From: Myxococcus stipitatus | GTDB taxonomy: Bacteria > Myxococcota > Myxococcia > Myxococcales > Myxococcaceae | Reading direction: 5' to 3' | Length of the DNA stretch: 64,000 bases | NCBI RefSeq assembly: GCF_038561935.1 | Contig: NZ_CP102770.1 | Span: forward strand, 1,798,001-1,862,000 | Shown: positions 8,790 through 17,273 of the stretch, piece by piece | Layout: each line of letters starts with the position of its first letter | How positions within the stretch are numbered: position 1 is the stretch's first letter | Made by a program: the position numbers and the translations under genes | The notes under the pieces: model-generated | The model's database searches: none | What the model saw: the letters and a program-made list of their open reading frames with translations, nothing else | Told to the model about the DNA's origin: nothing

Positions 8790-9905
8790 TCAGGGGGACG
8801 CCTCGGAAGTCCACGGGGTCGCGTGTGCCAGCAACCACTCACGGATGACGGGATACACCTCCGTGGGGGCACCGCTGCCGAACATCAGGTCTCCGTGCCC
8901 GTAGTCCTGCGCGTCACCCCGGTCCTTGCCGAACACATGAAGGGCGCGGTCCTTGGCGGTGATGAGGTCGAACTGGCTCTTCAGGTTCTCGGAGGTCGCG
9001 AGCCGGTCCGCGCTGCCGCCCATGACGAGGATGGGAAGCTCGAGGCGAGCGATGCCTGCGCGCCAGTCCTGAGTGCGGTCGAACGAGCGGAACGCGTCGT
9101 GCTCAATCCAGTCCTGGAACTGGAGCAGGACCTTGCGGCTCATGGACGACATCATGTTCGCGTAGACCTGCCGCTGGATGCGCGGCGGGATGTGCTGGGG
9201 ATTCACAATCAGGTCCGACAGGGGAAGCGTCACGTAGCCCAGGAATGGCGCCAGGCTCGCGCTCATCCACTCCTGCCGGAAGCGCGCGGGCCACGCGGCG
9301 CGGACGCCCATGGAGATGAGCATGCGGAGGAAGGGCTCCGACTTGAAGTGCACCGGAGACCCGAGCGCCATCAACCCTGCGAGCTTCGCGCCCTCGGGGC
9401 CTTGCGCCATCGCATACCCCACAAGGCCCCCCAGCGAGTGGCCGAGCCAGAAGGCGCGCTTCGCACCCGTCTCCTTCAGCGCCAGCTCCAGCAGCGCGGG
9501 GGCATCCTGGAAGACGTGGTCATCGATGCTGAAGTCCGTGTACCGCCGTCCGCGAGGCGGAATGCGTGAGTGCCCCGTGCCTCGCCACTCGACGCTGAAG
9601 CAGTCGAAGCCCGCCTCGGCCAGGTAATGGGCCACCGAATACGGCGGCTCGAAGTCGAAGGTGTACCGGTTCGCCGCCAGCCCGTGGCACAGCAGCACCG
9701 GCTCCTCGAAGCGCCGCACCGGGGCGCGCCGGGCATGAACCGTCAGTTCCCACCCATCCGCGCACTTCGCCTTGAGGGCCTGGGGCAGGGGTGTTCGCAG
9801 CCGGTACCAGCGCCGAACCAGGACCACCCAGAGGACATTCCCCAGCACGGCCACGAGGCCAGCGACCAGCACCCACACGACCCAGCGCCAGGCCTCCATC
9901 CGCAT
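8790..9905 (-). CDS. Membrane-anchored alpha/beta hydrolase
   Basis: 371-residue hydrolase with one N-terminal transmembrane helix (about residues 5-30) followed by a serine-hydrolase fold. The nucleophile elbow is GHSLGG (Ser about 157), the acid probably lies in GGSADRLA and the His in YGHGD near the C terminus. LLCHGLAANRYTF provides the oxyanion region. The ATG at 9905 has a GAGGAGG Shine-Dalgarno; the frame continues upstream without coding character. It resembles lipase/PHA-depolymerase-type hydrolases, but the substrate cannot be predicted. It is divergent from pssA with 95 bp between the starts, so a lipid-related role is possible but only inferred. Confidence 0.85.
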   Translation of the reverse strand: MRMEAWRWVVWVLVAGLVAVLGNVLWVVLVRRWYRLRTPLPQALKAKCADGWELTVHARRAPVRRFEEPVLLCHGLAANRYTFDFEPPYSVAHYLAEAGFDCFSVEWRGTGHSRIPPRGRRYTDFSIDDHVFQDAPALLELALKETGAKRAFWLGHSLGGLVGYAMAQGPEGAKLAGLMALGSPVHFKSEPFLRMLISMGVRAAWPARFRQEWMSASLAPFLGYVTLPLSDLIVNPQHIPPRIQRQVYANMMSSMSRKVLLQFQDWIEHDAFRSFDRTQDWRAGIARLELPILVMGGSADRLATSENLKSQFDLITAKDRALHVFGKDRGDAQDYGHGDLMFGSGAPTEVYPVIREWLLAHATPWTSEASP

Positions 9906-10000
9906 GCTCCTCCTCGTCGTCGAATAAACCCTGCTAAGGTTCGTCCACCCGCCGTCCTGCTGCCAGGAACTCACGGGCATCAGAGGAAGTCGAGGGAGCA

Positions 10001-10858
10001 ATGAAGTTACGGAAATTGATGTTCGTGCTGCCGAACCTCTTCACCGTCACGTCCATCTTCTGTGGCTTCTACGCCCTCACGTTGTGCGCTGGGGAGGCAG
10101 GCCCCGTCCAGCTCTACCAGGCGGCACTGGCCATCTTCTTCGCGATGTTCTTCGACGGTTTCGATGGCCGCGTCGCGCGGCTGACGAAGACGCAGAGCGA
10201 CTTCGGCGTACAGCTCGACAGTCTGGCGGACGTGGTCTCCTTCGGGGCAGCTCCGGGGCTGCTGGTCTACAAGTGGGCGTTGGCGCCGTTGGGCTTCGTT
10301 GGGTTGTTCATCTCCTTCGCGTTCGCCGCGTGTGGTGCGCTGCGGTTGGCGCGCTTCAACGTGTTGGCGGCGCGCAACCCGCACGGAGGTGGGGGCCGCT
10401 TCTTCGTGGGCCTTCCGATTCCCCTCGCCGCGGGCATGCTGGTGTCGATCATCATCTCGCACCATGCGGCGTCCCAGGGTGAGCCGCTGCGCGAGTCGGC
10501 GTACATGCCTGTCGCCGTGGCGGTTGCGGGCTTGTCGCTGTTGATGGTGTCGACCGTGCGCTACCGCACGTTCAAGGACACGCGCCCCAGCCGGAAGAGC
10601 GCCGCGGTGTTCATGCTGATGGTGCTGGGCGGTGTGGGCATCGCGACGCAGTACCACCCGGCGTGGTTGCTGGTGGCGTTCTGCGGCGCATACCTCGCTC
10701 TGGGACTGGTCGAGTCGGCGGTGCAGGTGCGCAGCCACCTGGCGGCACGCAAGGTCGCCGCGGGCTCCGCGGTCGCCGCCGCCGTCATCGACGACGAGGA
10801 CGACGAGGAGTCCGAGGACGGCGAGGATCCTCGGAACGACGGTCCGGCTTTCAGCTGA
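10001..10858 (+). CDS. pssA: CDP-diacylglycerol-serine O-phosphatidyltransferase
   Basis: Integral membrane enzyme forming phosphatidylserine from CDP-diacylglycerol and L-serine, the precursor of phosphatidylethanolamine. The CDP-alcohol phosphotransferase signature D-x2-DG-x2-AR-x8-G-x3-D-x3-D is complete in the segment FDGFDGRVAR...GVQLDSLAD (about residues 46-70). Several hydrophobic helices follow. The N terminus MKLRKLMFVLPNLFTV is typical of type II PssA. ATG 10001 follows GAGGGAGC. The C terminus ends in a very acidic Asp/Glu tail. No psd gene is adjacent. Confidence 0.94.
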   Translation: MKLRKLMFVLPNLFTVTSIFCGFYALTLCAGEAGPVQLYQAALAIFFAMFFDGFDGRVARLTKTQSDFGVQLDSLADVVSFGAAPGLLVYKWALAPLGFVGLFISFAFAACGALRLARFNVLAARNPHGGGGRFFVGLPIPLAAGMLVSIIISHHAASQGEPLRESAYMPVAVAVAGLSLLMVSTVRYRTFKDTRPSRKSAAVFMLMVLGGVGIATQYHPAWLLVAFCGAYLALGLVESAVQVRSHLAARKVAAGSAVAAAVIDDEDDEESEDGEDPRNDGPAFS

Positions 10859-10877
10859 GCGGTCGCGCGTCGGCGCG

Positions 10878-10923
10878 GAGCCCCGCCCCGGCTCCACGAG
10901 AGAGGGCGGGCTCAAGGCGGGGC
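10878..10923 (+). terminator. GC-rich hairpins downstream of pssA
   Basis: Two competing stems overlap here: GCCCCGCC (10880-10887) with GGCGGGGC (10916-10923), and a longer imperfect one ending near 10913. No T-run follows. It is a candidate terminator only. Confidence 0.35.
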
Positions 10924-11019
10924 CCCCTGTCGGGTGCGGGTGCTGGCCGGCCGAGGAGGAAGCAGGGAGGTACTTCCGTCCGTGCCGAGGCCGTCGGCGG
11001 CCGCTAGGATGCGCGCCCC

Positions 11020-12282
11020 ATGCGCCTCGAGTTGCTCTGCACGGGTGACGAGCTGGTCACCGGCCTTATCACGGATACGAACAGCCCCTACCTGGAGGCC
11101 CGTCTCTTCGACCTGGGCGTGAAGGTGGAGCGAGTGGTGCTGGTGGGGGATGTCCGGTCCGACATCATCCAGGCCCTGCGAGAGGCCTCTTCCCGGGCGG
11201 ACGTCGTGGTGGTCTCTGGCGGGTTGGGGCCGACGACGGACGACTTCACCCTCGAGTGCGCCGCCGCGGTCGCGGGAGTCCCGCTGGAGGAGGATGCGCG
11301 GGTGCTCGGCTGGCTGCGCGAGCGTTACGCGGCTCGGGGGCTCCCCATCAATCCGAGTGCGCTTCGCATGGCCAGGATTCCACAGGGGGCCGAGCCCGCT
11401 CGAAACCCAGCAGGCTCCGCGCCGCTTGTCATGCTCACCCTGGGCGGATGCCGGCTGTTCTTCCTGCCCGGAGTGCCGCGCGAGTACCGCGCCCTCTTGG
11501 ATGGCGAGGTGTTGCCGCGCATCCAGAAGTCGCTCGAGTCGAAGTCCGCCCGGGTGTTCCGCGCCTTCCGCCTGCTGCGCACCGTGGGCATTCCAGAGTC
11601 GGAGCTGGACCTGGCCGTGGCACCGTTGGCCGCGAGTCATCCCCGTGTGGTGTTTGGTTTCCGCACGCATGCACCGGAGAACCACCTCAAGCTGATGGCG
11701 GAAGCCTCCTCGCAGGCAGAGGCCGATGCGGCACTGGCCGCGGTGGAGGCAGACAGTCGGCGAGTGCTGGGGGCGCGAGTCTTCGGCGCCGACGCCGAGG
11801 AGTATGCGCCCGTGGTGCTGCGCATGCTGTCGCGCGTGGGGGCCACGCTCTCGGTCGCGGAAAGCTGTACGGGGGGCCTCATCTCCCAGCAGCTCACGGC
11901 GGTCGCAGGCGCCAGCGCGACCTTCCTGGGGGGAGCGGTGGTGTACACGGAGAAGATGAAGACCGCCTGGGTGGGCGTGCCGCCCGAGGTGCTCGAGCGT
12001 CATTCGGCCGTGTCCTCCCAGACCGCGGTGGCCATGGCCGAGGGGGTGCGCGCGGCTTGCGGCACCACGTATGGCCTGGCGGTGACAGGGTATGCGGGGC
12101 CGGGAGGTGGAACTCCCGAGGACCCGGTCGGTACGGTGTACTGCGCGCTCGCGGGGCCGGACATGGCCACGCGCTGTGAGCGCATGTCCTTTTCTGGAGA
12201 CAGGGAGCGCGTGCGGCTCTTTGCTGCCTCCCACACGCTGGAGATGCTGCGGCAGCACCTGCTGACCGCGCCCCAATCATGA
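11020..12282 (+). CDS. cinA: CinA-family protein (NMN deamidase / competence-damage inducible type)
   Basis: 420 residues with the two CinA modules. The N-terminal MoCF-like domain (CTGDELVTG, SGGLGPTTDD, FFLPGVPREY) is associated with ADP-ribose pyrophosphatase activity. The C-terminal domain (about residues 265-415; SVAESCTGGLISQQLT, VTGYAGPGGGTPEDPVGTV) is the nicotinamide-mononucleotide deamidase. Both look complete, implying pyridine nucleotide salvage. ATG 11020 gives the usual N terminus MRLELLCTGDEL. The stop codon overlaps the next start (ATGA), indicating translational coupling. In some bacteria cinA is co-transcribed with recA; here recA is nearby but on the other strand. Confidence 0.95.
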   Translation: MRLELLCTGDELVTGLITDTNSPYLEARLFDLGVKVERVVLVGDVRSDIIQALREASSRADVVVVSGGLGPTTDDFTLECAAAVAGVPLEEDARVLGWLRERYAARGLPINPSALRMARIPQGAEPARNPAGSAPLVMLTLGGCRLFFLPGVPREYRALLDGEVLPRIQKSLESKSARVFRAFRLLRTVGIPESELDLAVAPLAASHPRVVFGFRTHAPENHLKLMAEASSQAEADAALAAVEADSRRVLGARVFGADAEEYAPVVLRMLSRVGATLSVAESCTGGLISQQLTAVAGASATFLGGAVVYTEKMKTAWVGVPPEVLERHSAVSSQTAVAMAEGVRAACGTTYGLAVTGYAGPGGGTPEDPVGTVYCALAGPDMATRCERMSFSGDRERVRLFAASHTLEMLRQHLLTAPQS

Positions 12283-13724
12283 GTCGCTCCAAGTCCAAGC
12301 GTCCCCCTGTGTCCGCCCCCGAGCCGAGCCTCACGGCACCGGCTCCCGAGGCGCCACTCGACGCGCCTGTCCCCCCCACGGCGGCGGCTCCTGTTGAGTC
12401 GCGCGGCGGAACGCCTGGCGCGATGTTGCGGGTGTGGTTCGCCGCCTACCGGGTGGAGGTGGTGTTGTTCGCGGTGGCGTTCGTGGTGCTCGCGAGCTTC
12501 AGCTCGCAGCGCTTCCTGCGCCAGAGCGCGGCGCCGCACTTCATCTACCAGGCCCAGTCGTGGCTGGAGGGGCGCCTGGATGTGGACCCCCAGGTCCTCC
12601 CCAATCTGGAGGACTGGGCCTGTGTGCGGCAGGTGAATGGCGAGAAGGTCCGTTGCGAGGGCCGGCCGCTCTCGGATGACCGCTGGTTCGTGAGCTTCCC
12701 GTCCTTTCCCGCCGTGGCGATGCTGCCCTTCGTCGCGCTGCACGGGTATCAGTTCAACGACACCTCGTTTGGCGTCATCGTGGGGGCGCTGGCGGTGGCG
12801 CTCTTCTACTCGTTGCTGCGCTTCCTCGCGCGGGAGGGAGAGACGGAGCGCACGCGGGACGAGAATGTGATTCTCGCGCTCACGCTCGCCTTCGGCACCC
12901 TGTTCTTCTACTGCGCCATTCGCGGTGAAGTGTGGTTCAGCGCCGAGGTCATGGGCGTGGCCCTGACCTGTCTCTACGTGCGCAATGCGGTGAGGGCCCG
13001 CCGTCCCGTCCTGGCGGGAGTGTTCTTCTCCATGGCGACGCTCACCCGTACGCCGCTGTTCTTCGCGGGTCTCTTCTTCGTGCTGGAGGCACTGTGCCCC
13101 GGGCCGGAGCCGCGCCTCGAGCAACTCAAGGCCCTGGGCAAGAACTGGAAGCCCGCGGCCCGCAAGCTGGGCCTGTTCGCCATGGGTGCCGCGCCCTTGG
13201 GACTGCTCGCCGCTGGCTACAACGTGTACCGGTTCGGCCGCTTGAGCGAGTTCGGCCATGCCTTCCTGTTCAACAACCGCGTCAACGTGGACATCGACCG
13301 GTGGGGCTTGTTCCACTGGGAATATCTGGGCCGGAACGTGGCCGCGGCCTTCCTCAAGTGGCCGACCCTGTCGTTCTCGCCGCTCAAGCTCGGCTATGAC
13401 CCTCACGGGCTCACGCTGCTGCTGACGCTGCCGCTGCTGGTCTTCCTGCTCATGCCCAGGCTGCGGCCGCGCTTGCACTGGCCCTTGTGGCTCACCGTGG
13501 CCATCTGCGCGCTGCCGGGGCTCTTCTACCAGAACACGGGGTACATGCAGTTCGGCTTCCGGTTCAGCCTCGACTACACGCCCTACCTCCTGTTGCTCTT
13601 CGCCATTGGAGGCTGGTCCGTGCGCCAGCGCGCGGTGATGGCTGCCCTGGTGCTGGGCGTGCTGGTGAACTTCTGGGGCGCCGTCGCCTTCCGCGGCTAC
13701 ACGGAGCTTGTCCGGAACTGGTAG
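12279..13724 (+). CDS. Polytopic membrane protein, GT-C glycosyltransferase-like
   Basis: 481 residues, translationally coupled to cinA by an ATGA overlap. A Pro/Ala-rich cytoplasmic tail (about residues 1-48) precedes about ten hydrophobic segments, a plan shared with GT-C glycosyltransferases and uncharacterised integral membrane proteins. The first loop contains an acidic patch (WLEGRLDVDPQVLPNLEDW) where GT-C enzymes place their catalytic Asp, but I cannot assign it. Other features are RGEVWFSAEV and a late QFGFRFSLDY motif common in dolichyl-phosphate-mannose-type proteins. Function and donor are unknown. Confidence 0.7.
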   Translation: MSRSKSKRPPVSAPEPSLTAPAPEAPLDAPVPPTAAAPVESRGGTPGAMLRVWFAAYRVEVVLFAVAFVVLASFSSQRFLRQSAAPHFIYQAQSWLEGRLDVDPQVLPNLEDWACVRQVNGEKVRCEGRPLSDDRWFVSFPSFPAVAMLPFVALHGYQFNDTSFGVIVGALAVALFYSLLRFLAREGETERTRDENVILALTLAFGTLFFYCAIRGEVWFSAEVMGVALTCLYVRNAVRARRPVLAGVFFSMATLTRTPLFFAGLFFVLEALCPGPEPRLEQLKALGKNWKPAARKLGLFAMGAAPLGLLAAGYNVYRFGRLSEFGHAFLFNNRVNVDIDRWGLFHWEYLGRNVAAAFLKWPTLSFSPLKLGYDPHGLTLLLTLPLLVFLLMPRLRPRLHWPLWLTVAICALPGLFYQNTGYMQFGFRFSLDYTPYLLLLFAIGGWSVRQRAVMAALVLGVLVNFWGAVAFRGYTELVRNW

Positions 13725-13782
13725 GGCGGTGGCGCACGAGGGCTTGAATCCCCGGGGCGCCACGCGCAGATAGAAAGTGACC

Positions 13783-14292
13783 ATGGAACCTCCCTCCGGA
13801 CAGCCTCCCTCCGGCAAGCGCTGGCATACCCGCGAGGACAGCGGCATCCGCCTCGATGCGAGCCTGCGCTGGTGGCACGACGACGAGCCCATCGAGCACC
13901 CGAAAATCATCGAGCTCTTCAACATCTCCCTCGTTCTGGACGACGCGGGGCGCTACCAGCTCCGCATTGGAAGTGACTGGTGCTACGTGCAGGTCGCGGA
14001 CGCCGCCTTCGAGGTGCGGACCGTGGACGTCACGCCAGATGAGCGCGTGTCCATCCGACTGAGTGACCGCACCGCCGAGGCGCTGGAGCTTCCCAGCCTG
14101 CGTGTGGAAGGGGACGGCGTCCTGACCTGTCGCGTGAAGCAGGGACGTGCCAAGGCCCGCTTCTCACGGGATGCCCAGTACCAGCTCGGCGAGCTGCTGG
14201 AGCCGGCACCCGATGGTGGACTCCAGCTGTGCGCGGGCTCGCAGCGGTATCCCGTGGCGCTGTCCCTGGATGCGCTGTCGGTCTCTGGCTAG
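13783..14292 (+). CDS. DUF1285 family protein
   Basis: 169-residue soluble protein matching the DUF1285 pattern: a GIRLDASLRWWHDDEPIEHP opening, then LFNISLVLDDAGRYQLRIG, then an EVRTVDV segment. Family members form two similar beta-rich lobes; no biochemical role is established. ATG 13783 is preferred; a GTG two codons upstream (13777) is equally possible. The stop codon at 14290-14292 directly abuts the stop of convergent recA with no intergenic base, so neither gene has its own terminator here. Confidence 0.8.
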   Translation: MEPPSGQPPSGKRWHTREDSGIRLDASLRWWHDDEPIEHPKIIELFNISLVLDDAGRYQLRIGSDWCYVQVADAAFEVRTVDVTPDERVSIRLSDRTAEALELPSLRVEGDGVLTCRVKQGRAKARFSRDAQYQLGELLEPAPDGGLQLCAGSQRYPVALSLDALSVSG

Positions 14293-15321
14293 CTAGGCCG
14301 CGGCTTCCATGGGCGCGGCGGGGCAGGGAAGGGGAGGCGCACCCGCCAGCTCCCGAGCCAGCGCCTCCATGGTATCGGGGTGCTCGCGCAGCCACTCGAT
14401 GGCGCGCTCACGTCCCTGTCCGATGCGTTCGCCGCGCAGGCTGAAGTGGCTCCCTGACTTGTCGATGAGCCCCGCGGCCACGCCCAGGTCGAGTACCTCG
14501 CCCGCGCGATGGACTCCGGAGCCGTACAGCAGGTCGAACTCGGCTTCCTGGAACGGAGGGGCGACCTTGTTCTTCACCACCTTCACGCGGGCTCGAGAGC
14601 CCACCACGCTGTCGCCCTCCTTGATGTTTCCCGTTCGACGAATCTCCAGGCGCACGGAGGAGTAGAACTTCAGTGCGTTGCCGCCGGTCGTCGTCTCCGG
14701 GTTGCCGAACATCACGCCAATCTTCATTCGAATCTGATTGATGAAGACGATGCAGGTGCCCGAGCGACTCACGGCGCCGGTGAGCTTGCGCAGGGCCTGG
14801 CTCATCAGTCGGGCCTGCACGCCCATGTGTGCGTCCCCCATCTCGCCCTCGATTTCCGCGCGAGGCACCAGCGCCGCCACCGAGTCCACGATGATGAGGT
14901 CCACGGCTCCGGAGCGAACGAGCTGCTCCGTGATTTCCAGGGCCTGTTCTCCCGTATCTGGCTGGGACACCAGGAGTTCCTCCACCCTCACGCCGAGCTT
15001 GCGCGCATAGGACAGGTCGAGCGCGTGCTCCGCGTCGATGAAGGCCGCCACCCCACCGGCGGCCTGCACCTGCGCAATCGCATGCAGCGTGAGGGTCGTC
15101 TTGCCTGACGACTCATTGCCGAACACCTCCACCACGCGACCGCGAGGGTAGCCACCCACGCCAAGCGCCCGGTCCAGTCCCACCGAGCCCGAGGGAATCA
15201 CCGCGACCTTCTGCTCGCGGGTGTCTCCTCCCAGCGTCATCACCGAGCCCTTCCCGAACTGCTTCTCGATGGATGCCACCGCCGCCGCGACTGCCTTCAG
15301 CTTCTCCGTCAACTTGCTCAT
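14293..15321 (-). CDS. recA: Recombinase RecA
   Basis: ATP-dependent strand-exchange protein and LexA coprotease. The 342-residue protein contains Walker [10 protein letters not shown] (about residues 66-73), [22 protein letters not shown] (Walker B and loop L1), [22 protein letters not shown] (loop L2) and a normal C-terminal lobe. The tail is short and ends Pro/Ala-rich, lacking the strongly acidic end of E. coli RecA. ATG 15321 gives MSKLTEKLK, the common start; the frame is open upstream but not coding-like. M. xanthus has two recA genes. Proximity to comM, the exb genes and oar suggests the recA1 orthologue, but I recall that arrangement from memory only. Confidence 0.97.
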   Translation of the reverse strand: MSKLTEKLKAVAAAVASIEKQFGKGSVMTLGGDTREQKVAVIPSGSVGLDRALGVGGYPRGRVVEVFGNESSGKTTLTLHAIAQVQAAGGVAAFIDAEHALDLSYARKLGVRVEELLVSQPDTGEQALEITEQLVRSGAVDLIIVDSVAALVPRAEIEGEMGDAHMGVQARLMSQALRKLTGAVSRSGTCIVFINQIRMKIGVMFGNPETTTGGNALKFYSSVRLEIRRTGNIKEGDSVVGSRARVKVVKNKVAPPFQEAEFDLLYGSGVHRAGEVLDLGVAAGLIDKSGSHFSLRGERIGQGRERAIEWLREHPDTMEALARELAGAPPLPCPAAPMEAAA

Positions 15322-15914
15322 CGACTCCCTCGCCGCCCTGTCCTTGAGACCGTGCTGCGCCTCGCCGCCTTCGTGACGGCGACGCACGCATCGATGTGAG
15401 GATGAGCAACGGACATGCCGAGGCAGTCTCCTCGCGAGACATGGCCATGGAGCGTCCGCGGAGTCGACAGGGTGTCCAGATGATGGAGGGCCACGTGAAC
15501 GTGTGGCGTTCTCCCATGAGGGCGGCGACAGTTCCTCGGGCTCCGAGAGGGTGGTGAAAGCGGGGCTCTCGTTACATCACTGCTGTCGCGATGCAGTTGC
15601 ATCAGCGCTTCATGGGGGGCACCCATGATGCGCCTTCCTCGGAACCATCGAGTGCCATCAGGACGATGCGCGCCCGGCACTGGCGATGGGGCTCCGCTCG
15701 AACACGCTTGAGAAGGAGGGCTCGAAGGAACCCTTGGACCTTCACGCGAAAGACGGGCAGGAACCTCCAAGTCTTTCATTTGGCGCAGTGCGTTGTCATG
15801 CCCTTTCGCTGCGGGCAAGGGGGCGGTCCATTGGCCGACTGGGCTCCGGCGCTTTGCGTTGAAGTTTGGAGGCGGCGGCATGACCTTTCGGGCGTGAAAA
15901 CCCAACGCGAAGAC
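15322..15914. other. Divergent intergenic region between recA and ndh
   Basis: This 593-bp stretch is the longest gap in the window. Both strands stay partly open but without coding character. It must contain the recA promoter and the ndh leader. I could not identify a convincing LexA box or sigma-70 promoter. Near its right end lies a five-codon micro-ORF (15880-15897) with a strong GGAGGCGG ribosome site. Confidence 0.5.
15880..15897 (+). promoter_or_regulatory. Possible leader micro-ORF upstream of ndh
   Basis: ATG-ACC-TTT-CGG-GCG-TGA is preceded by GGAGGCGGCGGC, the best Shine-Dalgarno in this region. Its stop overlaps an in-frame GTG of ndh at 15894 (GTGA). This could be translational coupling to an ndh start at 15894, or coincidence. 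Confidence 0.3.
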
Positions 15915-17273
15915 ATGCCCCATGTGGTCATCCTCGGCGGAGGGTTCGCCGGGCTCCGAGCGGCGCAGCAGCTCGCCAAGGCGCCAGTCCGTCTCACCCT
16001 GGTGGACCGGCACAACCACCACTTGTTCCAGCCGCTGCTGTACCAGGTGGCCACGGCGACGCTGAGCCCGAGTGAAATCGCCGCGCCGCTGCGGGCACTG
16101 CTAGGACCTCGGGGTGTCTCGGTGCTGCTGGCGGATGTGACGGGGGTGGACCCCGAGAACAAGCGGGTGCTGCTGGCGGATGGAGAGCTGAAGTACGACT
16201 ACCTCATCGTCGCGACGGGAGCGACGCACTCGTACTTCGGCAATGACCACTGGGCGCCGTTCGCTCCTGGGCTCAAGTCCATCGAGGACGCAGTGGAGAT
16301 TCGGCGCCGAGTCCTGGTCGCCTACGAACTGGCTGAGCGAGAGACGGACCCACGCATTCGCCGCGCGCTCCTCAACTTCGTCATCATTGGCGCGGGGCCC
16401 ACCGGGGTGGAGATGGCGGGCTCGCTGGCGGAGATCAGCCGCAGCTCCCTCCCTGGGGACTTCAAGAACATCGATACGCGCGATGCCCGCATCATCCTCA
16501 TCGAGGGCATGGACAAGGTGCTCCCCGTCTATCCCGATGACCTCACCGCCAAGGCCCGGCGCACGCTGGAGCGGCTGGGCGTCGAGGTCCGCACGGGGGC
16601 TCGGGTGACGAACATCGATGCGACGGGGGTCTACGTCGGTGACGAGCACATCGAGGCTCGCACCGTGATTTGGGCCGCGGGCGTCGCCGCGTCGCCGGTG
16701 GCTCGCTCGCTGGGCGTTCCGCTGGACCGCGCGGGCCGAGTCAACGTGACGCCCGAGCTGACCGTGCCGGGTCGTGAGGACATCTTCGTCGTGGGGGACC
16801 TGGCTTCGCTGAAGCAGGCGGATGGAACGCCCGTGCCTGGGCTTGCCCCCGCGGCGATGCAGGAAGGCAAACACGCGGCTCGAAACATCCTGCACCGGTT
16901 GCGGGGAGAGCCGATGGTGCCGTTCGAGTACTGGGACAGAGGCTCCTACGCGGTGATTGGTCGCGGACACGCAGTGGGAATCGCCTTCCGCCGATTCAAA
17001 CAGGCGGGGTTCTCCGCCTGGATGGCCTGGCTCTTCATCCACCTGATGTTCCTCATCGGCTTCCGCAGCAAGCTGGCGGTGATGCTCGACTGGGCCTACT
17101 CGTATCTGACGTTCGGCAAGTCGGCGCGCATCATCACGGGCCCCGCGCCCAGGTTGGATGAGCTGCCCCGCACGACTTCCGCGGCGGGAGGGCCGGTGCT
17201 TCAGAGTGGCACCCCGACGCCTCCGGCGCAGCTGGCCGCGTCGTCGCGCGAGCTGGCGCCCTCGTCGCGCTGA
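15915..17273 (+). CDS. ndh: Type II NADH:quinone oxidoreductase
   Basis: Membrane-associated, non-proton-pumping NADH dehydrogenase passing electrons to the quinone pool through FAD. The FAD site is VVILGGGFAGLRAAQQ at the N terminus, the NADH site is IGAGPTGVEMAGSLAE mid-protein, and VVGDLASLKQ is the second FAD contact. The end has a hydrophobic/amphipathic membrane anchor (FSAWMAWLFIHLMFLIGF). ATG 15915 gives the standard start MPHVVILGGG; GTG 15894, seven codons upstream, is an alternative that could be coupled to the micro-ORF. The last ~40 residues are Ser/Ala/Pro-rich and overlap the convergent comM gene by 73 nt. Confidence 0.92.
   Translation: MPHVVILGGGFAGLRAAQQLAKAPVRLTLVDRHNHHLFQPLLYQVATATLSPSEIAAPLRALLGPRGVSVLLADVTGVDPENKRVLLADGELKYDYLIVATGATHSYFGNDHWAPFAPGLKSIEDAVEIRRRVLVAYELAERETDPRIRRALLNFVIIGAGPTGVEMAGSLAEISRSSLPGDFKNIDTRDARIILIEGMDKVLPVYPDDLTAKARRTLERLGVEVRTGARVTNIDATGVYVGDEHIEARTVIWAAGVAASPVARSLGVPLDRAGRVNVTPELTVPGREDIFVVGDLASLKQADGTPVPGLAPAAMQEGKHAARNILHRLRGEPMVPFEYWDRGSYAVIGRGHAVGIAFRRFKQAGFSAWMAWLFIHLMFLIGFRSKLAVMLDWAYSYLTFGKSARIITGPAPRLDELPRTTSAAGGPVLQSGTPTPPAQLAASSRELAPSSR

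Noticed and set aside
15780-15800. A sigma-54-like TGGCGC...TTGT element upstream of ndh
   Set aside because: The spacing between the GG and GC-type elements is one base off and the second element is not TTGC.
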